Positions 34,756-44,238 of a DNA stretch of 64,000 nt are shown piece after piece. The position numbers and the translations under genes were made by a program. The stretch's first letter is position 1, and every line of letters begins with the position of its first letter. The notes beneath the pieces were generated by a model. The model worked only from the letters and a program-made list of their open reading frames with translations, made no database searches and was not told the DNA's origin. The stretch comes from Erysipelothrix anatis. GTDB taxonomy: Bacteria > Bacillota_I > Bacilli_A > Erysipelotrichales > Erysipelotrichaceae. The stretch covers positions 1 to 64,000 of the forward strand of contig NZ_WTSX01000009.1 of the NCBI RefSeq assembly GCF_009828745.1. The letters are read 5' to 3'.

Positions 34756-35672
34756 AATCCTACTTACCATGGATTGGTGGTAAAGGCGCACTGCTTCATG
34801 AAATCATGCCACGACTTCCTTCCATCATCAATAAATATGTCGAACCTTTTGGTGGCGGTGCTTCAGTACTTTTTGGAAAACCAATTTCTCGCCAAGAAGT
34901 CTACAACGATTATCAAAAGGATCTCGTTAATCTATTTCAAGTTGTTCGAGATCGTCCGCTTGCTTTTATCGATACGATGGGATATCTTCCTCTTAACTCT
35001 CGTGATGAATATAAAATCATTCTTGAAATTCTCAGTGGACAACTTGAAGATACTTTGTTTTTAAAAGATGAGCTGAAGATTGCGAAGAAAGTCTTTGATC
35101 CACCACGTTATGAAGAAATCAAAAATCTATTAACCACCAAGGCAGAACAGCATGATGTGAAACGTGCTGTTCTTTTCTATAAAGCCATTATTTGGAGTTA
35201 TGGTTCACGTGGAAAATCTTATGGTAGTCGGGTTTTAACTTTACAGAATTTAAATCGAACCATCATGAGAGCCAGTCATCGTTTAAGGCGTGTTGTGATT
35301 GAAAATCGAGATTTTGAAGATTTGATTCAAACTCATGATTCGGATACTACCTTCTTCTATTGTGATCCTCCTTATTTTGAAACTGAAAAGATTTATGATG
35401 CAGACTTTTCCAAAGAAGATCATAAGCGACTGCGTGATTGTTTAAAACAGTGTAAAGGATTGTTTTTATTATCCTACAACGACTGTGAATATATTCGAGA
35501 TTTATATCAAGACTTTATGATTGTTCCTGTCAGCAGATTAAACAACTTACGACAACGCTATGAAGCTGGTAGTACCTTCCCTGAACTACTTATTGCAAAC
35601 TATGACATTAACTTAAATCAAAATCAACATCCATATCAACAAACACTCTGGGAGGAACCTTATGAAAACTGA
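34752..35672 (+). CDS. dam: D12-class DNA adenine methyltransferase (Dam-like)
   Basis: 306 residues. Motif I-like PWIGGKGALL near the N-terminus, YVEPFGGGASVLF (SAM binding) and FFYCDPPYFET (catalytic DPPY) are the order of D12-class (Dam/DpnM) N6-adenine methyltransferases. It has no partner nuclease in the operon, so it is probably a solitary methylase that protects or marks element DNA. The target is often GATC in this class but is not proven. It overlaps the neighbouring genes on both sides. Confidence 0.92.
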   Translation: MKSYLPWIGGKGALLHEIMPRLPSIINKYVEPFGGGASVLFGKPISRQEVYNDYQKDLVNLFQVVRDRPLAFIDTMGYLPLNSRDEYKIILEILSGQLEDTLFLKDELKIAKKVFDPPRYEEIKNLLTTKAEQHDVKRAVLFYKAIIWSYGSRGKSYGSRVLTLQNLNRTIMRASHRLRRVVIENRDFEDLIQTHDSDTTFFYCDPPYFETEKIYDADFSKEDHKRLRDCLKQCKGLFLLSYNDCEYIRDLYQDFMIVPVSRLNNLRQRYEAGSTFPELLIANYDINLNQNQHPYQQTLWEEPYEN

Positions 35673-35952
35673 TATTTCTGTCTTTAAAGTCTTAGATGAT
35701 AAAGGACGTGTTGTAATTCCAAAAGAATACCGTGACATTGCATCGTTACAACCGGGTGATGTAATTAAAATTATTGCTGATACCAAAGGTATTACTTTAA
35801 GAAAAGTTGGCATTGTTGATCATGATGCACAATCACCCCAAGACATCGAAAGTATCATTCAAAATGCCTTAAACTCTTTACCACAATCAAGACAGCTCAA
35901 GGTTGCGAAAACAATCTTAAACACACTAGAAAGGAACCAAACCAATGATTAA
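35662..35952 (+). CDS. AbrB/SpoVT-family DNA-binding protein
   Basis: 96 residues. The N-terminal swapped-hairpin domain FKVLDDKGRVVIPKEYRDIASLQPGDVIKI with DTKGITLRK is the classic AbrB/MazE fold. The C-terminal half is helical with a dimer-like pattern. It is probably a regulator of the transfer operon. No adjacent toxin gene is seen, so an antitoxin role is less likely. Confidence 0.88.
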   Translation: MKTDISVFKVLDDKGRVVIPKEYRDIASLQPGDVIKIIADTKGITLRKVGIVDHDAQSPQDIESIIQNALNSLPQSRQLKVAKTILNTLERNQTND

Positions 35953-36295
35953 AAAGTTAACAAATCCTAAAGTGATGAAGTGGATTCTATCCCTACTCTT
36001 CATCACTCTTTTACTTCTGATATTTGTACATCCAACCTATGCACAAGGAAATGTATCAGGAGTTATTGAAGAAACGTGGAATAATGCAGAGAGTCAGATT
36101 CGACAGGTCGTTAATAATGTCATCTTTCCTGCACTCAGTATTATTCTTGCCATCTTCTTCTTTGTGAAACTGGGAAGCTCATACTTCGATTACAAACGAA
36201 ATAACGATCGGTTTGAGTGGACTGCCCCTGCAATTCTCTTTGTTTGTCTTGTCTTCACTCTTACTGCTCCAACCTATATCTGGCGGTTACTGTAA
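35945..36295 (+). CDS. VirB2-like small membrane protein of the secretion system
   Basis: 116 residues. A signal-like first helix (WILSLLFITLLLLIFVHPTYA) with cleavage-type A-Q, then an amphipathic stretch, then two transmembrane helices (PALSIILAIFFFVKLGS and APAILFVCLVFTLTAPTYIW). Layout and position directly before the VirB6-like gene match VirB2/TrbC-like components of Gram-positive type IV systems. Its stop overlaps the next ATG (TAATG). Confidence 0.7.
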   Translation: MIKKLTNPKVMKWILSLLFITLLLLIFVHPTYAQGNVSGVIEETWNNAESQIRQVVNNVIFPALSIILAIFFFVKLGSSYFDYKRNNDRFEWTAPAILFVCLVFTLTAPTYIWRLL

Positions 36296-37149
36296 TGTTT
36301 ATTTGGGATTTTATCGCCGAGAAGATCTTTGATCAGATCACCGATTGGATCCATGCACAGATTGTTTCATTTCTCGGTGAGTTCTTCGGCATGATTAACA
36401 ACATGGGAGCTGAACTCTTTGACTTTGTTTGGGTTCAAGCAATTGTTATCTTCTTTAACTATCTTGCTTGGGCAATGTTTACAGTTGGACTGATTCTTGC
36501 CGTCTTTGAAACTGCCATTGCCTATCAGAATGGTCAAGGTAATGTTGGTAATACCCTTTTGAATATTCTTAAAGGATTTATTGCGACATCACTGATTACC
36601 ACCCTACCAATTGAACTCTTCAAGTTTGCGATATCAATGCAGACATCCTTATCCGTTAGCATTGCAGGATTATCAAATAGTACAGGAACCATTGGTGAAC
36701 TCGCAACCTCATCAATAGGATTTGTTGGTACCCTATCTGTATCAGCCATCTTTTCAGTATTCCTACTCATTGCTTTAGGTTATGCTGTCATTAAAGTTTT
36801 CTTTAGTAATCTAAAACGTGGTGGTATACTCCTTACTCAGATAGCTGTAGGAAGTTTATACATGCTATCCGTACCTCGTGGTTTTACTGATGGCTTCATT
36901 GGTTGGTGTAAGCAAATCGTTGCATTGTGTCTAACTACCTTCTTACAGTCCGTATTCTTGGTTGCAGGATTAATGGTTTTTAAGGACAACTTATTACTTG
37001 GAGTAGGACTGATGATGTCAGCAAATGAAATACCACGTATAGCGGATCAATTTGGTCTTGATACGTCAACACGTGGTAATATGATGGGAACCATCTATGC
37101 AACTCAAAGTGCTTTGAATATTGTTAAAACAGTTACTAGTAAAAGCTGA
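36295..37149 (+). CDS. VirB6/TrbL-like polytopic channel protein
   Basis: 284 residues from ATG 36295 (TAATG overlap). Longer open frame to 36217 would overlap the previous gene heavily. About six transmembrane segments, e.g. VIFFNYLAWAMFTVGLILAVF and LSVSAIFSVFLLIALGYAVI, and a C-terminal soluble tail (IPRIADQFGLDTSTRGNMMG). This is the pattern of VirB6/TrbL-like inner channel proteins next to VirB2-like and PrgI genes. It forms part of the DNA transfer channel in the membrane. Confidence 0.82.
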   Translation: MFIWDFIAEKIFDQITDWIHAQIVSFLGEFFGMINNMGAELFDFVWVQAIVIFFNYLAWAMFTVGLILAVFETAIAYQNGQGNVGNTLLNILKGFIATSLITTLPIELFKFAISMQTSLSVSIAGLSNSTGTIGELATSSIGFVGTLSVSAIFSVFLLIALGYAVIKVFFSNLKRGGILLTQIAVGSLYMLSVPRGFTDGFIGWCKQIVALCLTTFLQSVFLVAGLMVFKDNLLLGVGLMMSANEIPRIADQFGLDTSTRGNMMGTIYATQSALNIVKTVTSKS

Positions 37150-37262
37150 TATATAATGTTTCAACATTCTATATTTGAACTAATAAGCCGATAGAATACA
37201 ATGATTGAAATTGTATAAAGGACTCTTGTTTGATATATTCAAGTTAGAAAGTAGGGATTGAA

Positions 37263-38558
37263 ATGAAAAAAATCAAAATATCAAGATTAAAGCTATATGA
37301 AGAAATTTGGGAAAAACGTATAGGACTTGTAGCTCAAGAGTATAATATTTCACTAGCTGATATGCGTAAAGTTTGTAATCTACTAAACGTTCCTCGTCCA
37401 TCTTCTGGCCATTGAGCAAAACTCTTATATGGCAAAGACTCACCAATTGTAAAATTATCAAGCGATTACAATGGAAATGATATTATAGAATTTTTTGTTG
37501 ATGATTCAATCTCTTCAGAAGACCGAATTATATGGAACACGAATTCGAATTTTGAAAATCCAATTGCATATTTTACCGATAAGATGGTTTGGCTAGTGTC
37601 ATCTGAATCAAAAAGAGAATTCTATGATGATCTCATGAAACACTTTGAAGATTCAAAAGAAATTAAGTTGTCTAAAAATTTTAAAGATCTTAGAAATGAA
37701 ATACTGGCAAGTAAGAAATCATATGATAAGTTAGAACAGCAAGCAGCCGTACATAATATCGTTCAAACTTTAAAATACTCTTGGAAAAAAGAGCGACCAG
37801 TGATTAATGTACGTTTACTTTCTTCACAAACTATTGATCGAGTTTTTCTGTTTATTTCGAAATTAGAATATATTCTTGAAAAATTTAATTGTTCATTAAA
37901 CGATGATCTTACTGCTAGTGTACTCGAACAGAATATTTGGTACTCATTTTATGAGGGACAACGAAAAGTTAATCACGTTCTTACTACTAAAGACAAACAA
38001 GCTCTTGAAAACTATGCGAAAGATATTGCTAGAGGGTATACTTTGTGGCGTGTACCTCAAATTAGAAAATATGACTATATCTTTAATGGGAATTTAACCC
38101 TTAGTTTTGATTTTGGTAACAAATCAATATACAAAGACTCCAAAAACCGAACACTTGAATCTTACATTCCGGAAATCATTCTCGAAATCCTTAAGTTTGG
38201 CTTTGAAGAAAACACGAGAAAAAAAGAACTAACAAAAAATCAAATGATTAACGACATAAATGAAAATATTAGCGAATTGGTAAATCATAGATATAACCAT
38301 GAACTCAATTTGACTTCCGAATTATTACGTATGAGTCACTACTTTGATGAAGCTGAGCGTCTACGTAGAATGATTTCGAGCATAGAAGAAAACGAGCAAA
38401 ATTCTGCCTGGATTGACTTTGCTAAAAAGAAAGCGGACTGGCTTGACCCATCAATATATTCTATAGATCCTATACTTGGTGAGAATAAATACGAAAAAGA
38501 TATAATCGATTTATTAAATCAACCAAGCATTAAGCCTAACAAAAAATGGAGGTACTAA
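37263..38558 (+). pseudogene. Helix-turn-helix protein inserted in the secretion operon, broken by an in-frame TGA
   Basis: The frame opens at ATG 37263 (GTAGGG upstream) with MKKIKISRLKLYEEIWEKR, a helix-turn-helix (LVAQEYNISLADMRKVCNLLNVPRP split over two parts) and SSGH, then a TGA at 37413-37415. Reading on in frame gives AKLLYGKDSPIV and runs open to 38558. Homologues typically read VPxPPxGYWAKL here, so the TGA replaces a TGG tryptophan codon. Residues after it remain coding-like for 380 codons. It sits between the VirB6-like and PrgI genes where related operons have none. It is either a recent nonsense mutation or a sequencing error. Confidence 0.75.
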
Positions 38559-38629
38559 CAAATGTCACGATTAGTATACTATAATTCAATATCTTTAATT
38601 ATTATCTTACATTCTAGAGAGGAAGCTAT

Positions 38630-38914
38630 ATGTACCTATACCCAAACAATCTGAAATCAAAGCCAATGCTCTGGCTCTGGTATATGAGAGATATTGTAAT
38701 TATTGGAGTTTTGACTTTAATCTCAGTATTTATCTACACACAACTAAATATCATTCACTTCTTAGTGGGTACTTCAGTCTACGCATTACTCACCTTAAGA
38801 TTTGACGACATGAGCATTCTTGATTTTATCACTTACTCATGTCGTTTTTTTATATCTCAACCTCAATCCTATACATGGAAAATAGAAAGGATGGAAAACC
38901 ATGGAAAACATTAA
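38630..38914 (+). CDS. PrgI/VirB3-like membrane protein
   Basis: 94 residues behind GAGAGGAAG. Two closely spaced hydrophobic helices (IVIIGVLTLISVFIYTQL and IHFLVGTSVYALLTLRF) and a C-terminal FDDMSILDFITYSCRFFI motif match the PrgI family, which precedes the VirB4 ATPase in Gram-positive conjugation operons. It likely links the ATPase to the membrane channel. It overlaps the next gene by 14 bases. Confidence 0.82.
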   Translation: MYLYPNNLKSKPMLWLWYMRDIVIIGVLTLISVFIYTQLNIIHFLVGTSVYALLTLRFDDMSILDFITYSCRFFISQPQSYTWKIERMENHGKH

Positions 38915-39224
38915 AAACAAAGTCATTGGATATATCTTCGACTCAGATGATATGTATGACAAAAAACATTACTTTGAAGATACGCCTGAGAATATCGCAA
39001 ATTTCATTATGCAAAACTGTTTCCACAATTGCACTATAACTGATACTGCAGATAAATTGATTCTTACTTCAGTCGTTGGAGGGTATGTGGATCAATGTCC
39101 TAATCAAGAATATCTGGAAAATGAACTTTTACCCTTACTGATTCCTCTACAGCTTGGTGACGTTGAGCCTCAAGAAATAAACTTTGATGAAACTGATTAT
39201 TGTTACGAACAGGTGATGCAATGA
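38901..39224 (+). CDS. Small acidic conjugation-operon protein
   Basis: 107 residues behind AAAGGATGG. Acidic, no transmembrane helix; three cysteines (NCFHNCTI, DQCPNQ) and a strongly acidic C-terminus. No recognised domain. It overlaps the PrgI gene and the following gene (ATGA), so it belongs to the operon. Function unknown. Confidence 0.7.
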   Translation: MENIKNKVIGYIFDSDDMYDKKHYFEDTPENIANFIMQNCFHNCTITDTADKLILTSVVGGYVDQCPNQEYLENELLPLLIPLQLGDVEPQEINFDETDYCYEQVMQ

Positions 39225-39778
39225 AGAGACATTCTAGTTCTACCCGTCGACTTCTCAATTTGAAGTCACTCCAAGAATCCAGTATTCTAGGCTACAACAA
39301 TCACCAACTCACCTATTATGCAATTGCCCCCTATAACTTATCGGTGTTGTCTGATGAAAATATTGAAGCAAAAATATTTGCACTAATGAATCTCATAAAA
39401 ACAACCGAAATTGTCGAGATACTCTGCCTCAATAGTCGTGAGAATTTCCGTTTTAATAAAAGTCATATAAAATGGCGCATTGCTGAAGAAACAAATCCTC
39501 AAGTTAGAAAGTTACTTGAACGCGATCTTCAGTATATTGATGAAATTCAAGTCAAGACCGCAACCGCTCGGTCTTTTTTAATATGTATTCGTCAGTCTCA
39601 AATAAACGATTCAGATCACTCCTTGAATCGTTTGGAGAAAGCATTCAAACAATTTGGTTTTTCAATCAGTCGTTTATCTAATAGTGAACTTAAAACAATG
39701 TTGGCAGTTTATTATGAACAGAATGTTACCACGGACAAGTTTGAAGATATTGACGGTGAAAGGTGGCAAAACTTATGA
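39221..39778 (+). CDS. VirB4-associated protein (TraE/CagE N-terminal-like)
   Basis: 185 residues from ATG 39221 (overlaps the previous stop). It contains LNLKSLQESSILGYNNHQLTYYAI-type beginning, EIVEILCLNSRENF, and a helical middle with FLICIRQSQ. It resembles the N-terminal part of VirB4-like proteins encoded separately before the ATPase in some elements. It lies next to VirB4 with ATGA coupling. Function inferred from position. Confidence 0.6.
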   Translation: MKRHSSSTRRLLNLKSLQESSILGYNNHQLTYYAIAPYNLSVLSDENIEAKIFALMNLIKTTEIVEILCLNSRENFRFNKSHIKWRIAEETNPQVRKLLERDLQYIDEIQVKTATARSFLICIRQSQINDSDHSLNRLEKAFKQFGFSISRLSNSELKTMLAVYYEQNVTTDKFEDIDGERWQNL

Positions 39779-41628
39779 ATTTTTTTAATTTCAAATCTCT
39801 TCTTAAAAAGAAAGAAATAAATACCGATGAAAATCGTACCCAAACATTTCTTGATATGGTATCTCCTTCAATTATTAAGTTTTATACAGACCATTTCATT
39901 TGTGGTAATACGTATCGTTCAGTTTGGGCATTAAGAGACTATCCCACATCAACTGAAGAACAAGCACTCCTTCGCTACTTAGGCGAAAAAGAAAACATTA
40001 CTCTGAAGATCTATTCTCGACTCGTAACACCGCTCGAAGAAAAGAAGATTATTACTAATGCTTCCAATAAGAATAAGATGAAAAGTACTTCTTCCACACA
40101 GGTTCAAGATACAATTGAAGCACAAGCAGATATCCAAGATTTAACGGTATTGATTGCGAATATGCATCGTTCCCGAGAACCACTGGTTCATTGCGCAGTA
40201 TTCATTGAAATGATTGCATCAGATTTAGAATCTTTAAAAGTACTTCAAACTGATGTACTCACTGAACTGGTTCGTTCAAAAATGAATGTTGATAAATTGT
40301 TACTAAGACAAAAGGAAGGATTTTTATCTGTTGCTCCATCAGGTAGTAATCAATTCAAAGAAGAATTTGAACGAGTCCTACCCGCATCATCAGTCGCAAA
40401 TTTCTTCCCTTTTAATTACTCAGGTAAGACAGATGAAAATGGATTTTACCTCGGTCGCGATAAATATGGATCGAATATCATTGTAGATTTCAATAAACGT
40501 TCCGAAGATAAAACCAACGCCAATACCATCATCTTAGGCAATTCGGGTCAAGGTAAATCTTATTTACTGAAACTCATTATCTGTAATCTTCTAGAATCAG
40601 GAATGCGTGTTATTGTGCTGGATCCTGAAAGTGAATATGCAGAACTTACCCATAACTTACAAGGAGACTATATTGACTTAACCAATGGTCAGCATATTAT
40701 CAATGTTTTAGAACCCAAGCTTTGGTCAGATGAAGTGCTCCTTGAAGAACAATACGATGAAAGTGTCCCTGCTGCTTTTAAGAAGTCCAACAAACTTTCA
40801 CAGCACATTTCATTTCTCAAAGACTTCTTCAAAAGCTACAAAGATTTATCGGAAGCACATATTGATACCATTGAGATCATGATAAAAAAACTATATGACT
40901 CATTTAAGATTACTGATGAATCAGATTTATCACGATTTAAATCAACAGATTATCCAATTCTCTCTGACCTCTATGATCTAATTGATACTGAGTTTAAAAA
41001 CTACGATAACAACCAAAAACATCTTTATTCAGAAGAAAGCCTACGTGAGATCTGTCTTGCACTATTTTCCATCTGTAAGGGTTCTGAATCTCAGTACTTT
41101 AATGGTCATACAAATATCACACATGGTTCACTAGTTACATTCGGTGTTAAAGGGCTTCTTAATTCAAATCAAAATCTCAAAAATGCGCTCTTATTTAATG
41201 TCTTATCTTACATGTCAAATGAGCTTCTTACGAAAGGTTCTACTGTTGGTGCATTGGATGAATTCTATTTATTCTTAACGAATCTGACCGCTGTGGAATA
41301 TATCCGCAATTTCATGAAACGAGTTCGTAAAAAAGAGAGTTCCATCATTATTGCTTCTCAAAACCTTGAAGACTTTAATCTTCCTAAGATTAAAGAATAT
41401 ACTAAACCCCTATTCTCAATTCCAACACATCAATTCCTATTTAATGCCGGAAGTGTTGATAAGAAGTTTTATATGGATACTTTGCAACTTGAAGAATCTG
41501 AATATGAACTCATTCGATATCCTCAACGTGGTGTATGTTTATATCGATGTGGAAATGAACGATTTATTTTAAAAGTTCACGCACCAGAATATAAAGAAAG
41601 ATTGTTTGGTTCAGCGGGTGGTCGATAA
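39775..41628 (+). CDS. VirB4-type secretion ATPase
   Basis: 617 residues from ATG 39775, coupled by ATGA to the preceding gene. Walker A ILGNSGQGKSYLLK (mid-protein), VIVLDPESEYAELT, Walker B VGALDEFYLFL and the C-terminal IIASQNLEDFNLPKIKEYTK define VirB4/TraE ATPases. It energises assembly of the conjugation channel and substrate transfer at the cytoplasmic membrane. Highest-confidence secretion gene of ICE-B. Confidence 0.95.
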   Translation: MNFFNFKSLLKKKEINTDENRTQTFLDMVSPSIIKFYTDHFICGNTYRSVWALRDYPTSTEEQALLRYLGEKENITLKIYSRLVTPLEEKKIITNASNKNKMKSTSSTQVQDTIEAQADIQDLTVLIANMHRSREPLVHCAVFIEMIASDLESLKVLQTDVLTELVRSKMNVDKLLLRQKEGFLSVAPSGSNQFKEEFERVLPASSVANFFPFNYSGKTDENGFYLGRDKYGSNIIVDFNKRSEDKTNANTIILGNSGQGKSYLLKLIICNLLESGMRVIVLDPESEYAELTHNLQGDYIDLTNGQHIINVLEPKLWSDEVLLEEQYDESVPAAFKKSNKLSQHISFLKDFFKSYKDLSEAHIDTIEIMIKKLYDSFKITDESDLSRFKSTDYPILSDLYDLIDTEFKNYDNNQKHLYSEESLREICLALFSICKGSESQYFNGHTNITHGSLVTFGVKGLLNSNQNLKNALLFNVLSYMSNELLTKGSTVGALDEFYLFLTNLTAVEYIRNFMKRVRKKESSIIIASQNLEDFNLPKIKEYTKPLFSIPTHQFLFNAGSVDKKFYMDTLQLEESEYELIRYPQRGVCLYRCGNERFILKVHAPEYKERLFGSAGGR

Positions 41629-42683
41629 TGGGAGCGAAGATAGCTAAAGTACTGTTGTCTTTGGTTCAAAGTAAGAAAGGACGAAATCTTCTTAAATCAA
41701 TCACAATTATTGCTATATCACCAATACTCTTAATCATGATATTTCTAATCAGTGGTGCTGATGGCGCTTCAAAGCATAACAACCATCTCATTGATGTAAT
41801 ATTTATGAATCATGAAATCTCCCCCTCTGTACCTGATGAGTATCGAATATTTATTGAGAACTACAAAGTGACATTTCAAAAAATTGATGATGAACTAGCA
41901 ACTCTTGAAATATCTGAAGGACGATTAGATCCAACTTTAATCAAGAGTATTCTTTTTGGAGCAACCATCGATTCTGACAACAATCAATTCTTATCATCAC
42001 TAAATATCTCCGAATACTTACATTGTTTCTACATAACAGATGAACCAAGTGATAAATCACCTCCAGTACACAAAGCTATACCATCAACAAATACTGTAAT
42101 TCGTAATGCATCTTCTTATCTTAAGATTAACCTTGAATCAAAAACTGAAACAATCTATGAGATATACCGCGTTGCGTTGACGGGTATAAATAAAGGACTG
42201 GATGATTATGTTCCAATGGCAACGCTTCTAGAAGATGCTTATATCATTTCCGAAAAGACCCCATATATTGGTGGTGACTTTAGGAGTCCATTAGCGGACG
42301 ATTGGAAACAGTATGTTACTTCAGAATTTGGTCCTCGTGAACCGATTACCTTACCAGATGGATCAACAACAAGCAATTATCATACAGGTATTGATTTTGG
42401 AAGACCGCAAGGAACTCCACTTTTAGCTGTAGGTGATGGCAAAGTTGTGATCGTCAGATACAGCGATGAAGGACTTGGATTCTTTTGTGTGATTGATCAT
42501 GGCGAAGGAGTATTCACGGTCTATGCTCACATGTCTCGGATTCATGTCACTGAAAATCAGGTTCTCAAACAAGGACAACAAATTGGTGAAGTTGGTTCAA
42601 CGGGATACAGTACCGGTGCTCACCTTCACTTTGAAGTCATTGTGAACCGCCAATATGTTAACCCAAGACTCCACTTAAAATAA
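41628..42683 (+). CDS. Membrane-anchored M23 peptidoglycan peptidase (VirB1-like role)
   Basis: 351 residues. An N-terminal transmembrane helix (ITIIAISPILLIMIFLISG) is followed by a ~200-residue spacer and a C-terminal M23/LytM domain: HTGIDFGRPQGTPLLAVGDG (first zinc ligands H and D), YAHMSRIHV, GAHLHFEVIVN (H-x-H). All zinc ligands are present. It cuts peptidoglycan so the conjugation channel can cross the wall. Unlike some homologues it has no obvious lysozyme/CHAP partner domain. It overlaps VirB4 by one base. Confidence 0.92.
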   Translation: MGAKIAKVLLSLVQSKKGRNLLKSITIIAISPILLIMIFLISGADGASKHNNHLIDVIFMNHEISPSVPDEYRIFIENYKVTFQKIDDELATLEISEGRLDPTLIKSILFGATIDSDNNQFLSSLNISEYLHCFYITDEPSDKSPPVHKAIPSTNTVIRNASSYLKINLESKTETIYEIYRVALTGINKGLDDYVPMATLLEDAYIISEKTPYIGGDFRSPLADDWKQYVTSEFGPREPITLPDGSTTSNYHTGIDFGRPQGTPLLAVGDGKVVIVRYSDEGLGFFCVIDHGEGVFTVYAHMSRIHVTENQVLKQGQQIGEVGSTGYSTGAHLHFEVIVNRQYVNPRLHLK

Positions 42684-42698
42684 TGAAAGGAACTGATT

Positions 42699-42980
42699 AT
42701 GCCCTATAGAAAAGCACAACTTCTTTTTAAAGAAGCAATAGAATGGATCGCCGATTATGTTGAAGGTGAGATTGAATTTGATACCGCAGCATCTAACTTT
42801 GAAGACAGAATTACAGAACTACAATCCGATAGTTTTGATTTACTTCTCGAGCTTTCATCACCCCAAAGTCATCTACTAAGTGATATCGATGACTTATTGG
42901 ATCAAAGGGTTCTAACACTTTATGATCCTGACGAAATTGATATGATTTCTGAAACTAAACTCAAAATAAAGCTACAATAA
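42699..42980 (+). CDS. Small acidic helical protein of the conjugation operon
   Basis: 93 residues behind GAAAGGAAC. Helical and acidic (EAIEWIADYVEGEIEFDTAASNFEDR split in two, SDIDDLLDQRVLTLYDPDEIDM). No recognised domain. It is in operon order between the peptidase and the DUF4314 protein. Function unknown. Confidence 0.65.
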   Translation: MPYRKAQLLFKEAIEWIADYVEGEIEFDTAASNFEDRITELQSDSFDLLLELSSPQSHLLSDIDDLLDQRVLTLYDPDEIDMISETKLKIKLQ

Positions 42981-43012
42981 TGTCTGAATGACCACAATGA
43001 AAGGAATTGATT

Positions 43013-43939
43013 ATGAATACAAAACAACTGAAGGAACGCTACCCAAAAGGCATGCGTATCGAATGTATAGAAATGAACGATCCACAATCCGTAACTTCTG
43101 GAACTCAAGGTACGATTAACTTTGTGGATGATATGGGAACCATCCATGTCTCTTGGGATAACGGACAATCTCTCGGTCTTATTTATGGTGAAGATGAATT
43201 TCAAGTTATCCAATCACCATCCAAAACTTATGAAAAGAAATTTGTGAATCTTGAAATTAATACTCCCTTAGTCCTTAAGGAAAAACTTGATCCAATCAAG
43301 AACATTATCAAGTCTGCAATTAAAGTATCTTACAGTGATTACCATGATCTATTAGATAATCCAACTACAGACCGCGATTACATTGTTGATCATCTTGATG
43401 AAATGACTCAAGACGAGTACCGACAAAACCATAGTATCCTCGTCTATTGTGATGAAGAACCTGATGGAATTTTAATTGAATCTGGGGGTTACAATTACCC
43501 ACGATATCAAGGCTTTGTAAACAACGTTCATGATTTGCTAGATACTCATACTTACACAACAAATAACTATGAAGACAGCTTTTCTAAAATCAAAGTACTC
43601 GTAATTGAACCGCAAACTACACCCTATGTTGCAATACTCGATAATAATCTTGAATCATTACAAGCAATGGTTGGCGGTAATTTAGAACTTGTATCACTCA
43701 GTCATTCAGCGGAACTTCTCTGTAACGAAAACGGCAAGATGATGAACTTACCAGCTAATAGACGATTGGGTCAAGATGTGATTGTTGGTCGTTTTATTGT
43801 TGTGGGAAATGATGGTGGTGAACACTTCACTTCTCTTTCTCGTGAAGATATCAATCAATATACTAATCAATTTAATGACTTAGAAATGATTGATCAATCT
43901 GAAGTTCATGAGGACTTACATTACGAAATACACTATTAG
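43013..43939 (+). CDS. DUF4314/DUF3846-domain conjugation accessory protein
   Basis: 308 residues from ATG 43013 (GAAAGG upstream). The N-terminal ~60 residues (LKERYPKGMRIECIEMND..., GTQGTINFVDDMGTIHVSWDNG) match DUF4314. The middle (YCDEEPDGILIESGGYNYPRY) resembles the DUF6329-type domain. The C-terminal ~110 (VLVIEPQTTPYVAILDN, LESLQAMVGGNLELV, GRFIVVGNDG, FTSLS) matches DUF3846. This three-domain type is common downstream of secretion genes in Firmicutes ICEs; role unknown, possibly antirestriction or regulatory. Confidence 0.82.
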   Translation: MNTKQLKERYPKGMRIECIEMNDPQSVTSGTQGTINFVDDMGTIHVSWDNGQSLGLIYGEDEFQVIQSPSKTYEKKFVNLEINTPLVLKEKLDPIKNIIKSAIKVSYSDYHDLLDNPTTDRDYIVDHLDEMTQDEYRQNHSILVYCDEEPDGILIESGGYNYPRYQGFVNNVHDLLDTHTYTTNNYEDSFSKIKVLVIEPQTTPYVAILDNNLESLQAMVGGNLELVSLSHSAELLCNENGKMMNLPANRRLGQDVIVGRFIVVGNDGGEHFTSLSREDINQYTNQFNDLEMIDQSEVHEDLHYEIHY

Positions 43940-43948
43940 GAGGTCATA

Positions 43949-44194
43949 ATGAAGAAAGTAAAATTTGTACTTGAAATTGATGATGAACGATTGAATGCAA
44001 TCAATCTCTACAGTTCAGAATCAAGAAAAGACTTAAAATCAGTTTTGAATGATACAATCCAAAAACATTATGAAGAGATTGTACCGAGTGAAGTACGTTA
44101 CTATTTGGAGTCAAAACTAAACAATGAACAGAAGAAAGCATCAACTTCTATTCCAAAATTCAACAAATCTAACACTCAAAAACCACAGAAATAA
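43949..44194 (+). CDS. Small helical protein at the end of the secretion operon
   Basis: 81 residues behind AGGAGGTC. Sequence KKVKFVLEIDDERLNAINLY, then helices and a basic low-complexity tail (KFNKSNTQKPQK). It resembles DUF6103-type proteins of conjugative elements. No catalytic motif. A strong hairpin follows at 44206. Confidence 0.7.
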   Translation: MKKVKFVLEIDDERLNAINLYSSESRKDLKSVLNDTIQKHYEEIVPSEVRYYLESKLNNEQKKASTSIPKFNKSNTQKPQK

Positions 44195-44205
44195 TAGCAC
44201 GAAAA

Positions 44206-44238
44206 AGCGGTACCACTTAAAATTTGTGTGGTACCGCT
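44206..44238 (+). terminator. Strong hairpin ending the secretion operon
   Basis: AGCGGTACCAC (44206-44216) pairs perfectly over 11 bp with GTGGTACCGCT (44228-44238). Only a short T-run follows (CATTTAAC), so terminator strength is uncertain, but its position after the last gene fits. Confidence 0.7.

Noticed and set aside
37413-37415. TGA read as tryptophan (mycoplasma-like code)
   Set aside because: Intact genes in the window use TGG for Trp and TGA as a stop at overlaps such as ATGA, so a nonsense mutation or error is simpler.
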